NCBI GenBank assembly: GCA_963210315.1
Contig: OY723284.1
Span: 1,674,001-1,738,000, forward strand
From: Rhynchopus euleeides
Lineage: Eukaryota; Euglenozoa; Diplonemea; Diplonemida; Diplonemidae
DNA: 64,000 bases
Direction of reading: 5' to 3'
In this document: in pieces, positions 30,272-39,319 of the stretch
Layout: every line of letters begins with the position of its first letter
Position numbering within the stretch: the stretch's first letter is position 1
Translations under genes and position numbers: made by a program
Notes under the pieces: generated by a model
What the model was told of the DNA's origin: nothing
Database searches by the model: none
Seen by the model: only the letters and a program-made list of their open reading frames with translations

Positions 30272-31420
30272 ATGGACGGCCCCACCGTGGATGTGACTGT
30301 GCGTCACAGCGGGACCGGAGACAGCTGTGTCGTCGGTGTTCCGGAAGGCGGGACCGTGGTCGGGCTGAAGGCGGATGCGCTCAACGAGATGTTCCCGGGT
30401 TCTATCAACCCAGTCCGTGAGGCTGAAAACGTCGCAGCACACATCGAAGGGTGTGAGGAGGAGCTGGACGATGCACAGCGCGTTGCCGACACGGGTCTGG
30501 AGGACGGGGGTGCTGTCCAGCTCGTCCCACGCTGGCCCATCGTCAAGGCTCCCGCAGTCTACTCATCGACCCATGGCGACGAGATATCCTGCATCACACT
30601 GTCAAGGTGTGGGATGCTGTGTGCTGTGGATTACTACGACGGACACATCACTGTGTTTGACACCACCACCGCTGCTGTGGTGGCGGACTTAGCACACAGC
30701 GACGAGAGTAATATTTGCACGGCGTTCTCTGTCTGTGGGACGTGGTTGGCAACGTGCTCTTGTGACCCTCCTGACGGCACCATCTGCGTGTGGCTGACTT
30801 CAACTTGGGAGGAGGTGTGCATGCTGCACCACAACACCCCGGTGTACAGTGCAGCGTGGACACACTGCGGACGTCTGGTGTCCGGAGACCGCAAAGGCAA
30901 AGTGCGTGTGTGGGACTTGAAGGGCACACCGAGCGCCAGAGTGCTGGTGGGTCACAGCAAGGTTGTTCGCAGCATTGCTGTGTCGGGCACGAGGATCTTC
31001 AGCGGGTCATTTGACAAGAGCATCCGTGTGTGGGACATCAGCACCCTCACACACACACACACCCTGGATGAGCACAGTGATTCGGTGACCGGCATCGCCC
31101 TGACTCAGGACAAGCAGCACCTGGTGTCGTGCTCTGACGACAAGTCACTCAAGGTGTGGTGCACAACCTCCCTCAGCTGCCTGCGTACTGTGCAACTGGA
31201 CGACGATCCCTTCTCACTTGCTGTGTCACAGCCAGGTGATGTCGTTGCAGTGGGGAGCTGGGCCACCACCAGACTGTACCGCCTCAGCACAGGTGAGTGT
31301 CTGGGGAAGGTGGACTCAATGGGTGATGGTGTTGCACTCAGCCTCTGCGGGAGGTGGGTCTTCACACCAACGAACAAAACTTCAGTCTCTGTGTGTGCTG
31401 TGTCTTCTGTTTCACCCTGA
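30272..31420 (+). CDS. Ubiquitin-like domain plus WD40 repeat protein
   Basis: A 382-aa frame starting at ATG 30272 (MDGPTVDVTVRHSGTGDSCV) just after CCACCACAG, so an upstream 5' exon is possible. Residues ~5-90 form a ubiquitin-like fold pattern (short beta strands, then ADTGLEDGGAVQLVPRW). From ~95 on, about seven WD40 blades are visible: HGDEISCITLSRCGMLCAVD, SVCGTWLATCSCDPPDGTIC, CGRLVSGDRKGKVRVWDL, GHSKVVRSIAVSGTRIFSGS, DKSIRVWDIS, SDDKSLKVWCTTSLSCL, and a final GDGVALSLCGRWVFTP. WD40 propellers act as protein-binding platforms; the partner is unknown. A strong donor-like GTGAGT lies in the frame at 31291, but reading continues as a plausible blade. A partial copy of the 3' end is at 33368-33612. 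Confidence 0.8.
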   Translation: MDGPTVDVTVRHSGTGDSCVVGVPEGGTVVGLKADALNEMFPGSINPVREAENVAAHIEGCEEELDDAQRVADTGLEDGGAVQLVPRWPIVKAPAVYSSTHGDEISCITLSRCGMLCAVDYYDGHITVFDTTTAAVVADLAHSDESNICTAFSVCGTWLATCSCDPPDGTICVWLTSTWEEVCMLHHNTPVYSAAWTHCGRLVSGDRKGKVRVWDLKGTPSARVLVGHSKVVRSIAVSGTRIFSGSFDKSIRVWDISTLTHTHTLDEHSDSVTGIALTQDKQHLVSCSDDKSLKVWCTTSLSCLRTVQLDDDPFSLAVSQPGDVVAVGSWATTRLYRLSTGECLGKVDSMGDGVALSLCGRWVFTPTNKTSVSVCAVSSVSP

Positions 31421-32135
31421 GTGCAGTGTCTCGCAGCCTGTTTGCCTGCCTTGTGTGATTGCCGTTCTCCCGTGGACGACGTGCTCGGCCTGTTGTGTGT
31501 CTGTCGATGTTTTGCTTTTCAACTGATGTTTCATGGTGGTCTGATGCATCCGTGTGTGGGTAGGGTGGGTTGCGTGTTGTGCCCGTCACAACAGCCCAGC
31601 ATCTCCCTCAGACCCCCTCACCCACCCGCAAAGTCGTTCCGAGCAGAGAGAACAGAACACGAGTATCCAGATAGCGGGCCTTGCTCTCTCGGGACTCACG
31701 TGTGTTGCTGACCCCATGTGCCTGCAGGCTCGGTTGGGAGGGTGGGCTGTGTGATGTGGGCGTGTGTTGTCTGTGGGTCGGTGTGTGGGCGAGTGCCTGC
31801 AGTCCTGTATCAGTCCTGTGGGAACCGTTTGCGTCGTATCTGAGATGAGAAGAGGGCACACGATCTCTACCTGCAGCTTGCTCCACACCCCCTCTTCCCC
31901 CTCCACAGACCCATCCCCTTTGGAGCGACAGTGCTTCTTCCCGACAGCCCCCCCGCTCCGGGTGAAGGGACTCATCAAGGCCTCTCATGTGTTACCTTCC
32001 ACCGAAGCAGCATGACGCGGTGACTGCACACACCACAGCTCGTTTGAGCACCGTAGGTGCGTAGGGGGGGGGTCGTGAGGTCGAGGAAGGACGGGCGATC
32101 TGACCTGTCGTGTTTTTGAGCACAATTATCATATA
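31421..32135. other. 3' flank of the WD40 gene
   Basis: No second gene is supported. T- and G-rich 3' sequence of the WD40 gene is followed by ordinary sequence and a poly-C run at the edge of the next element. A classical AATAAA signal is not seen within ~150 bases of the stop. Confidence 0.4.
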
Positions 32136-33037
32136 CCTACCCCCCCCCCCCCGTGTTTAAGTCCCCTATCCAAACGTCAAAATCGGGGCCAAGGGGACTT
32201 AAACACATCGGAGGGGACTTAAACACGCCTGTCACCTGTTTCCTGAGGGAACCGGGGAGAGGCCGTATTATATCGATTCCGAGGCACATCTGGACAGATT
32301 CTGGGGACCTGGGTACTGGGGCCTCAAACCCCTTTGCCTCTCACACTGCTTCAGGGCCACCCTACTCTGCCAAGCACTACTCATAACCACTGACTTGGGG
32401 TGGTCAGGCTGCCAAAGCTGCAGGGCAAGCAACCCAAGGGGGCCTGACGCGCAAGAGATGTCGTGCCTCAGGGGTTGATGCTAGCCCTGGGAGGTGTCAA
32501 GCCTTCCACTAGATGTCCCATGGGAGATGGCATGTCCCCTGGGCCAACCGACGTTCTCCCCTGGGAGACGGGACACACGGCGGGTGCTCAGGCGGGGCCA
32601 GCTGGGGGTGGCAGTATGGGTGGCGTGGGGATCCGAGGGCGCTGAGCACTGGCACACTGCGGCCCTCGCCACTGCTAGCAGCCCCGCTGTGCCGCAGAAT
32701 TGATTCCCGACTCCAGTGCGACAAGAGGGGCTGGCGCACGACCTGCATCGCACACAGCGAGGCTGTGGATGAGGACGAGCGACGTGACCCGGACTGCCCC
32801 CTGCGGGGCAGTCCGGGCCACGTGCGGGTATCCGAAGCCCCCAGGCTCCCTCCCTGGCCTCCACACGTGCCTCACATCCTGGTGGTCCGCCAACGGACAC
32901 CTGGAAAAATCGAGAAAAAATGCCCCCCAACCAAACTACTAGACCGGGGTGTTTAAGTCCCTTCGGGAAAATTGGCCGCCGAGGGGACTTAAACACATCA
33001 TATGGATAGGGGACTTAAACACGGGGGGGGGGGTAGG
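32136..33037. mobile_element. 902-bp inverted-repeat element with CCTACCCCC ends and TA TSD
   Basis: The left end CCTACCCCCC, a poly-C run and GTGTTTAAGTCCCCTATCC are mirrored at the right end (33003-33037). TA flanks both sides (32134-32135, 33038-33039). Extra inner copies of GGGGACTTAAACAC occur at 32194-32231 and 32948-32998. The interior contains an 18-bp hairpin (about 32795-32824, CGGACTGCCCC/GGGGCAGTCCG) and no recognised gene. Confidence 0.8.
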
Positions 33038-33367
33038 TATGGCGCGTTATACCCGGTATGGTGATCCTATGTGTACATGGTGGACTCCGCTGGCGAGGGG
33101 GTGTCTGAAAGCGGGTGTTTGGGCGGACCTGGTCTTCAGGTGTACAACACCCTCTTTCAGACACCCAAAAACGGGTGTTTCTCGGCAAAAATGAGTGAAA
33201 AACCATCCGGACGAGGACCTTGGGGGCTCACTGGGCCGAAGCTTCATCCGGGATTCGCACTGAGTCATCTCGGACCAGAGATGGCCGCTATCCCACAGGG
33301 GAGGTGTACGTGTTTCCCCCAGGAAGAACGTACGGGTGTTGACGTTCTCCCAAGAACTGATGGTTCA

Positions 33368-33612
33368 TGATCTGATGTTGTTGTAGTGAATAGCTCCACC
33401 ACCACCAGGCTGTACCGCCTGAGCACAGGTGAGTGTCTGGGGAAGGTGGACTCAAAGGGTTGTGTGTGGGAACGTGTCTGGGGAAGGTGGAATCAGAGGG
33501 TGATGGTGTTGCACTCAGTCTCTGCGGGAGGTGGGTCTTCACACCAACGAACGAAACTTCAGTCTCTGTGTGTGCTGTGTCTTCTGTTTCACCCTGAGTG
33601 CAGTGTCTCGCC
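33368..33612 (+). pseudogene. Partial duplicate of the WD40 gene 3' end
   Basis: Matches 31232-31434 of the WD40 gene: TTRLYRLSTGECLGKVDS is retained, as is the downstream GGAGGTGGGTCTTCACACC and the stop region. An internal repeat of GTGTCTGGGGAAGGTGGA (~46 bp) shifts the frame after LGKVDS. No upstream blades are present, so it is a non-functional fragment, copied at DNA level with its 3' flank. Confidence 0.85.
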
Positions 33613-33776
33613 CCCCTGTTCCCCGCCTTCGCGTTCCGCCTGCTTCCGTTATTGATGTGTCCTGCACTCTCTTCCTTTCTAGCCTCGCAACACTACAGGA
33701 CCTGACCTCTGCACTGTTTGGAGGCAGCTGATGCGTTTGCATCTGAGATGGGAAGAGGTCAAATGACTGTCATCCC

Positions 33777-33912
33777 CACACTCCTCCCCTCCCCTCCCCT
33801 CCCCTCCCCTCCCCTCCCCTCCCCTCCCCTCCCCTCCCCTCCCCTCCCCTCCCCTCCCCTCCCCTCCCCTCCCCTCCCCTCCCCTCCCCTCCCCTCCCCT
33901 CCCCTCCCCTCC
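33777..33912 (+). repeat. (CCCCT)n microsatellite
   Basis: About 26 perfect copies of CCCCT. The complementary G-rich strand could form G-quadruplexes. It is preceded by fragments of ordinary sequence with no gene. Confidence 0.97.
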
Positions 33913-34102
33913 CCCGGTGGTAACTGTGTCGCCTCCAGTGAGACGGTGCTGACTTGCTGCGGCAAGCACCACCGGCGTGGTCAGTAACCCTATCGGGAGC
34001 ACGCTACGCACACTCGGGTTTTGTTTAGAACACACACACACACACACGCACCCCAACCCGACGGACAGAGGGATAGGTGGTGGGGGGGCACACCTGTGCA
34101 CG

Positions 34103-34219
34103 ATGTTCGACAATCTCCCAGGCGGGTGGCGTGGTTGGGGCATGGGTGCTCTGCACAGTGGCACCCTCGACGGGCCCCTCCCCGACTTAGACGAGGAGGA
34201 CGAGGAGGAGGAAGTATGA
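34103..34219 (+). CDS. Small ORF with acidic C-terminus
   Basis: ATG-initiated 38-residue frame: MFDNLPGGWRGWGMGALHSG then TLDGPLPDLDEEDEEEEV. The Gly/Trp-rich segment followed by a DEEDEEEE tail resembles the last exon of acidic-tailed chaperone cofactors such as p23, but that is only a resemblance. It may be a terminal exon of a larger gene rather than a complete protein. Confidence 0.25.
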   Translation: MFDNLPGGWRGWGMGALHSGTLDGPLPDLDEEDEEEEV

Positions 34220-34503
34220 CCCCCTTGCTTTGCCTTGAGCCCTTTATGACAGCATCGTTGCAATCGATAGTCGGTCGAGTGTGTGGAATTGTCTCTGCGC
34301 ATCGTGTGTTTTTCCTGTTTTGCTGCCCCCACACCACCCCATTCCCCTTTTTTTCTTTCTTTGTTCTCTTGCACAAGCCCAAGGTTGGGTGTGTGTGTTC
34401 AGAATAACCCTACCTAGCGTATCAGTTCTCGTGCGTCGTCTTTCGTAGATGTTCTGTACGATGCGGGTCCGCTAATCCAACTTAGCAAACGAATAACCCA
34501 TTG

Positions 34504-34568
34504 CTATGTTGGATTAGCGGATCCGCATCGTACGTTCTGTACGATGCGGATCCGCTAATCCAACATAG
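34504..34568. repeat. Perfect palindrome, 30-nt arms
   Basis: Arms 34504-34533 and 34539-34568 are exact complements (CTATGTTGGATTAGCGGATC on the left) with a 5-nt loop. One arm with its flank also occurs at 1263-1343 and 34422-34490. It may be the fused ends of a small foldback element. Confidence 0.9.
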
Positions 34569-34675
34569 GGGGTCTTCGCTACGGGGTGGTCGTCAGTGCA
34601 TTTTGGTGCATTTCCTGTTGAATTGGTTGAAAACTGAAGAAGTTTGTCGAAGTTTGTCGACCAGCAAAGACCCCC
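34568..34675. repeat. GGGGGTCTTCGCTAC-type MITE
   Basis: Ends GGGGGTCTTCGCTACGGGG and CGACCAGCAAAGACCCCC, related to the GGGCCCTCGCTACC family. A second copy is at 35307-35402. No coding capacity. Confidence 0.7.
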
Positions 34676-34910
34676 ATAGCAAACGAATAACCCAGTATTT
34701 CTGTGAACAAACTGGCATGAAGGGGCGCGATCGGGATAGCGGAAGCGATCAACAAGCACAACCACTCTCTCTGAGATCTCAGAGTGTTTACCTCACCCCT
34801 TTTCCCTTTTCTATCCTCCGACACAAACCAGAGACTCAAGGATTTTTGTGTGCAACTTGAGGCCCCGACAGCCATCTCGACACCATCGCCGCTATTGTTT
34901 CTCTTCACAG

Positions 34911-35093
34911 GAGACCGACGAGTCGCTTGACGATAACCTGGATGACGACATGGACGGCGGCGATGGGGAGGAGGAGGAGGAAGAGGAGGAGGAGGACGAG
35001 GAAGCTTCTGCGCAGCAGATCATGTCGCCGCGTTCACGGGATGTATCCCCGCGTAGTGCATCTCCTAAGTATGCCCGCATCGGAGAGTGGCGA
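34911..35093 (+). CDS. Acidic exon of an unknown gene
   Basis: After a CTCTTCACAG acceptor the frame reads ETDESLDDNLDDDMDGGDGE, a run of nine Glu, then EDEEASAQQIMSPRSRDVSP and RSASPKYARIGEW. SP-rich and acidic stretches suggest a nuclear protein. The 3' end is not defined, and stops follow within the next repeats, so this is probably a fragment. Confidence 0.3.
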
Positions 35094-35306
35094 GGCGCCA
35101 TGCGTTGTGGGGTGGTGCGGGGGGGTGATTTGCGTCGGTCTTGGGGGCCTTTGCGATGTGTCAAACTCTGCCAGGTTGCCTCCCCTTCGGCGAGGCGGGT
35201 CACCAAAGTGGCGCTGCTTGGAGTGCTGATTATGGATGGGATGTGGATGAGCATTACAAAGCAATTGACCAAAGTGGCGAGGCGCCAAACTTGCCCCTCT
35301 TCCCTT

Positions 35307-35402
35307 GGGGGTCTTCGCTACGGGGTGACCACTAGGTGTGCGGACCCCTAGGTGAAAACTGACGAAGAATAGGGAAGCATACCGACCAGCGAAAGACCCT
35401 CC
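35307..35402. repeat. GGGGGTCTTCGCTAC-type MITE, second copy
   Basis: Ends GGGGGTCTTCGCTACGGGG and CGACCAGCGAAAGACCCTCC; interior diverged from 34568-34675. Confidence 0.65.
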
Positions 35403-36517
35403 TTGGTTCTCAAAGTAACGTGGTATCGGGGGCCTTGGCTCTGTGTCAAAGCGTGTCAGGATGCAGCCTATGTTGTGAGGCAGCTCACTTTTCAGCACTT
35501 TAGATCAAAGGCCCCCATCGGCAGAGTCCGTACACCTCCACACACCCCACCCATACAGCAGGCACACTCCACCGCCCCAGTCTACTCCGCCACCTGCTCG
35601 TCTGATTGCCAACCAATTTGCGTTGGAACAGATGCCCGACATCAAGGTGGGCCAGAAACGGTATGTCGTGATAGAATGTTGTGGCACGGCTTTCGCGCGG
35701 AAAGTGTCATTCAGCTCTGCCAAACGTGCTCTGCACCAGGCCGTTCGCTCGGGGCGAAGTTGGGCCCAACTTCGCTAAAAAAATAAATCTTCAGATTTAC
35801 TTCGTCCCAACTTCGCCCAACAACTTCGCCCAAGGGGACGAAGTTGCCAGTGGATATCCCCCGTGGCGAAAAAAAAATTTTTCTCCCAAAAAAAATATTT
35901 CTGGAAACCAGCTTGGCGAAAAAAAATATTTTCGCCACGGGATTTTTGGCTGGAGGGAAAAAAAAGTCCGAGTTTCCCTGGAGGTCAGATTTCTTTTCAA
36001 CTATTTCTCAAAGCCCTGAACGCACAGCAGGCCAAGCTGGTCGATACATCGACAGCGAACTTTGTGTCCTCTTTCGGAGTTCACGACTGTGTCAAAGGCA
36101 GGCACAGGCCTCCTGGAGGGGGCACAGGAGGACGCTCTGGTTGTGCAGTGGACAACGGTGAAGACTATGCTTCGCCAGTTCCGTCGAGAAGTTGCCAACA
36201 GTCACGTACACTTTGGTTGTTTATGGTTTACACTTCCCTGCAAGGCTTGCTCGATGATGTCCTCAAGTATGCGAGGTTATTTGGAGTCCGGCCTCCCAGT
36301 TTCCGCTCTGCGGGTCTCATTTGATGATTTCATTCAGGTCATCCAGACGGACAAAATAATGCAGAGGAAGACCTCGTCGTCGGGCTATTTGGCAACGGCA
36401 AGTACGCGTGTTGGGGGTGGAGGTTCCAGAAGGGCGGTCATGACTGACCGAGCGGGTTGAGGTTTCGGCGCCCGAAGGGCGCCGAAAAAAATTGAGGGGT
36501 AAAAAAAATTCTGGCAA
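35403..36517. other. Fragmentary coding remnants and foldback sequence
   Basis: One frame at about 35580-35757 reads LIANQFALEQMPDIKVGQKR then YVVIECCGTAFARKVSFSSA. Another at 36062-36400 contains TVSKAGTGLLEGAQEDALVV and LRQFRREVANSHVHFGCLW. Both look like exons but match no known family, and they are separated by an AT-rich foldback tract (35755-35965) rich in GGCGAAGTTGGG / CCCAACTTCGCC and GGCGAAAAAAAATATTTTCGCC-type hairpins. Confidence 0.35.
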
Positions 36518-36759
36518 AATCGAGGCAGGGCTGTTCCTAACTGGGGGGCTTGTTCCCCACTTTCAGGATTCTGAACTTTTTTTCTAAGAATTTTTGTAAG
36601 GGACCAAAAAGTTTTTTTCTAAGAATTTTGTGAGGGGAATTTTTTTCTAAGGTTGTTTCGCAGAGGAAAATTTTTTTCTCATTTTTTCCCAGTCGACACG
36701 CACAAGGATGGAAGGGAAGTCTGTCCCCCGTACAGTTCGCCGCTGGCCAACTGGAGAGC

Positions 36760-37043
36760 CAGACGTTCACTACCGTGGCCTCCGGCGGCTGGGGGGCTCC
36801 GCCCCCCAGACCCCCCTGTGGCGTATGTCTCGTACTCGAGTCCTTCGAATCCCATCAGGTCGGGGTCCAACCATTCCAGTCGCCTCAGGAGGACGCAGCC
36901 AACTCGCACAGAATCTGTACGCCCACACGGACAGATGTTCGCTACCAGAATCAATCTGTACGCCAGAATCTGTACGCCCACACGAACAGATGTTCGCGAC
37001 CGTGGCCTCCGGCGGCTGGGGGGCTCCGCCCCCCAGACCCCCC
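36760..37043 (+). repeat. Dispersed hairpin repeat, paired copies
   Basis: Copies at 36760-36816 and 36984-37043, with the linker AGGAGGACGCAGCCAACTCG and a duplicated AGAATCTGTACGCC between them. It lies inside hAT copy 1; the homologous pair in copy 2 is 47563-47790. Confidence 0.85.
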
Positions 37044-37083
37044 ATGTAGCGTTTGCCCGTCCATCTCACTTCCCCGGGTACAG

Positions 37084-37226
37084 TGCAGCGTAAGAGGTCA
37101 GCGCCGCATCCATGAAGCGCTTCTTCGAAGCCTGGTTGACATCGGACAGGAGGTCGGACTTCCCCACCTGGGAGATGCACTCGCCGCGTTCGCGACATGC
37201 GTGACACGCGGCACGCTACCTGAAAC
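37084..37226 (+). pseudogene. Captured exon of unknown gene in hAT copy 1
   Basis: Between a GGGTACAG acceptor and a GTGAGTGTG donor the frame reads CSVRGQRRIHEALLRSLVDI then GQEVGLPHLGDALAAFATCV and TRGTLPE. Copy 2 (47836-47978) has the same length and only mostly conservative differences (VD/TD, GDA/GGT). A second exon begins TKPAVLENRRGHPTALNMVR after CAAACCAG (37287), but in this copy it is cut by the 176-bp insertion and ends early. The gene itself is not recognised. Confidence 0.5.
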
Positions 37227-37970
37227 GTGAGTGTGCCTTGCTAACACGGGCATTTCAACGGTCTGCCGGCGACCGTTCCCCAAACCAGTAAACCAGCAGT
37301 TTTGGAAAATCGGAGAGGTCACCCTACTGCGCTGAATATGGTCCGCACCACAGCAAAAAGCGTAGCGACCGTGCTTCCTTCTTCCTTAATGATGCGTTGA
37401 CGCTTCCACCACCCTAGCCTGCTGCTTTGATGTGGGTGTGGAGCACATTTGAACACGAAATAGCAAGACACACTGAAAAGAAGCAGGTCGTCGGAAGCAC
37501 TCCTACACTTTTACGCATCATGCATGTGCTTAAAAATCCCCGGGAGCTTTTGGGCTTTCAGACCTGAAGGGGCCAGTAGGGGGGTGGCGTCGGGGAGTGG
37601 CAGCTTTGTAACTGTCCTTCAGCTGCTGGCATGTCCAGTCCTACGAGGGTGCCAAGGTGTATTGAGTCCCTGCGGAGCACAACCCCCGATGAGAACGAGC
37701 GCCAGGTGATCCTCATTCATTTTCAGCTGTAACGCGCATGAGGGGCACTCTCTGCCGTATGCATCTCTCAAGAACTGGGCATCACTCTAGAGCTGTCACA
37801 TGATGACGCGGAGAGAAATCATAGAAAAAGTCCCGCCTGACGGGCACGCGCATGGAAACTGTGGGGGGGCGAGCAAAAAATCCCTTGTAAAAATTCTTAG
37901 AAAAAACCTGGTTCCCCGACCCAAAAAACCTGGAAAAAGGGCTCGTTCCCCGCCCAGGCCTGAATCGAGG

Positions 37971-38665
37971 GTCGAGAAAATTTTTTCGCCACCGGAAAAA
38001 CCAGATTTTGGTGTCAGGATACAGCCTGGAAGTTGGGATAAAAAAATTCTGGGCTCGGCCCCCACCCACCGAAGGGGGGGTGGGTGGTGAAAGAGCCCAC
38101 GGGATCACGAGGCTCAGGGGATGGGGAATGCACGAGGAAGGAAGTGTCAGAAGGAGACCACAACGACCTTCCCCAAAGTACGATGTATTGCTCCGCCCAG
38201 ACCCCCCCTGTGGCGTATGTCTGGTGCCCAAGTCCTTTCAAGTTACATGAATCTGTCCATCCGCAACGAACAGATGTTCACTACCGTGGCCTCCGGCGGC
38301 TGGGGGGCTCCGCCCCCCAGACCCCCCTGGCAGCCGAACTGTGTGGCACAGCGGTCCCTGCCAATCTACGGGCGTTTCGCTCATAAGCAAGGTTATGAGT
38401 GCCTCCGGAGGTACTAACAGCCTTGCCAGAAGTGCAGCGATCTGCTCTCTCAAGGAAAGGTAGCCAATGTGTACCTCCCGAGGGGGCGCGAAGCGCCCCC
38501 GAGGGGCGCCTCCCTGTGGTTAAAAAAAATCTCAAAATCCCAAAAATCCCAAATAAAACTTCGTCCACCCCATACGGGATCTGTGGACGATAGCGAACGG
38601 CCTGCTCTGCACACCCAGAGCATTTTATAGGGGGTCTAAAGTGAGGCCAATCCTCACATTTAAGG
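37971..38665. other. Spacer between hAT copy 1 and DIRS element 2
   Basis: No gene. It contains a truncated and a complete hairpin repeat (38190-38208 and 38269-38327) and a hairpin GCGCGAAGCGCC-type sequence at about 38485-38510. The last ~40 bases (GCATTTTATAGGGG) reappear inverted at about 44270-44294, on the far side of the DIRS element. Confidence 0.5.
38190..38327 (+). repeat. Dispersed hairpin repeat, truncated plus complete copy
   Basis: 38190-38208 retains only the CTCCGCCCAGACCCCCC end of the module; 38269-38327 is complete with the GGGGGGCTCCGCCCCCC hairpin. Confidence 0.8.
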
Positions 38666-38948
38666 AAAAACTTTGTGTCTGCAAATCAGAAAGGGGAGAG
38701 AAGAACCAGCGGGTATTCGTCGATCGCGAGAACACCCCACACGCCTGCTGCGGGTGTGGTGTGTCCTGCATGATCTGCATAGCAAAGTTTCCTGCGTTGT
38801 TAGCACAACTCCAAAAACTTTGTGTCTGCAAATCAGAAAGGGGAGAGAAGAACCAGCGGGTATTCGTCGATCGCGAGAACACCTCTGGGACCCTCAGGGA
38901 CAAATAAACCCCCCCCCCCCTTTTCTCTCTCTTCAAGTGCTCTTCTGG

Positions 38949-39300
38949 AGAACCCGGCCGTACCGGGAACCTCCCTTTGGTAGTGGTATTTGTAGAACCC
39001 GGCCGTACCGAGAACCTACATGTCGTGACTGATTTCTGTGGTATTTTCTTTTCCCCCCCTTACCAATCGCCCTGACCCCCTGACTTCCCGTTGTTCTGTA
39101 GAATCCGGCCGTACCGGAAACCTACACTCGGCTCTTGTTTTTCTGTCCTGCCAGCTCGAAGACTGTGGCCGTAAATGTGTTGCAACACCGTATCACCTCT
39201 TACTCCACTGTATACTTGTTGTCCTGTAGAAACCGGCCGTTCCGGGAACCTACCAACACCCTTGTTGACCTGTGGAACCCGGCCGAACCGGGAACCTACA
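38949..39300. repeat. Five spaced hairpins CCGGCCGTACCGG in the 3' region of DIRS element 2
   Basis: Copies at about 38949, 38993, 39101, 39225 and 39271, each reading TGTAGAACCCGGCCGTACC then GGGAACCTACA with small variations. They lie between the RT/RNase H end and the terminal repeats, with irregular spacing (28-125 bp). Each is self-complementary, so it could be a protein-binding or RNA-structure site of the element. Confidence 0.8.
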
Positions 39301-39319
39301 CTGCCCTCCGATTCCTTTT

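Larger units (their letters stand above)
36526..37962 (+). mobile_element. hAT-type element carrying exons, copy 1 (8-bp TSD AATCGAGG)
   Basis: Ends CAGGGCTGTTCC and CAGGCCTG (as the complement), flanked by exact duplications AATCGAGG at 36518-36525 and 37963-37970. The same 1.2-1.4 kb sequence occurs at 44324-48529 with a different TSD, so this is transposition, not segmental duplication. Contents in order: AT-rich TTTTTTTCTAAGAATTTT repeats, a hairpin-repeat pair, and two exons of an unknown gene with consensus splice sites. It has no transposase and so is non-autonomous. Relative to copy 2 it has a ~176-bp insertion at about 37354-37537. Confidence 0.9.

Noticed and set aside
33679-34374. 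231-aa minus frame with a Glu/Gly-Arg repeat
   Set aside because: Produced by translating the (CCCCT)n microsatellite.
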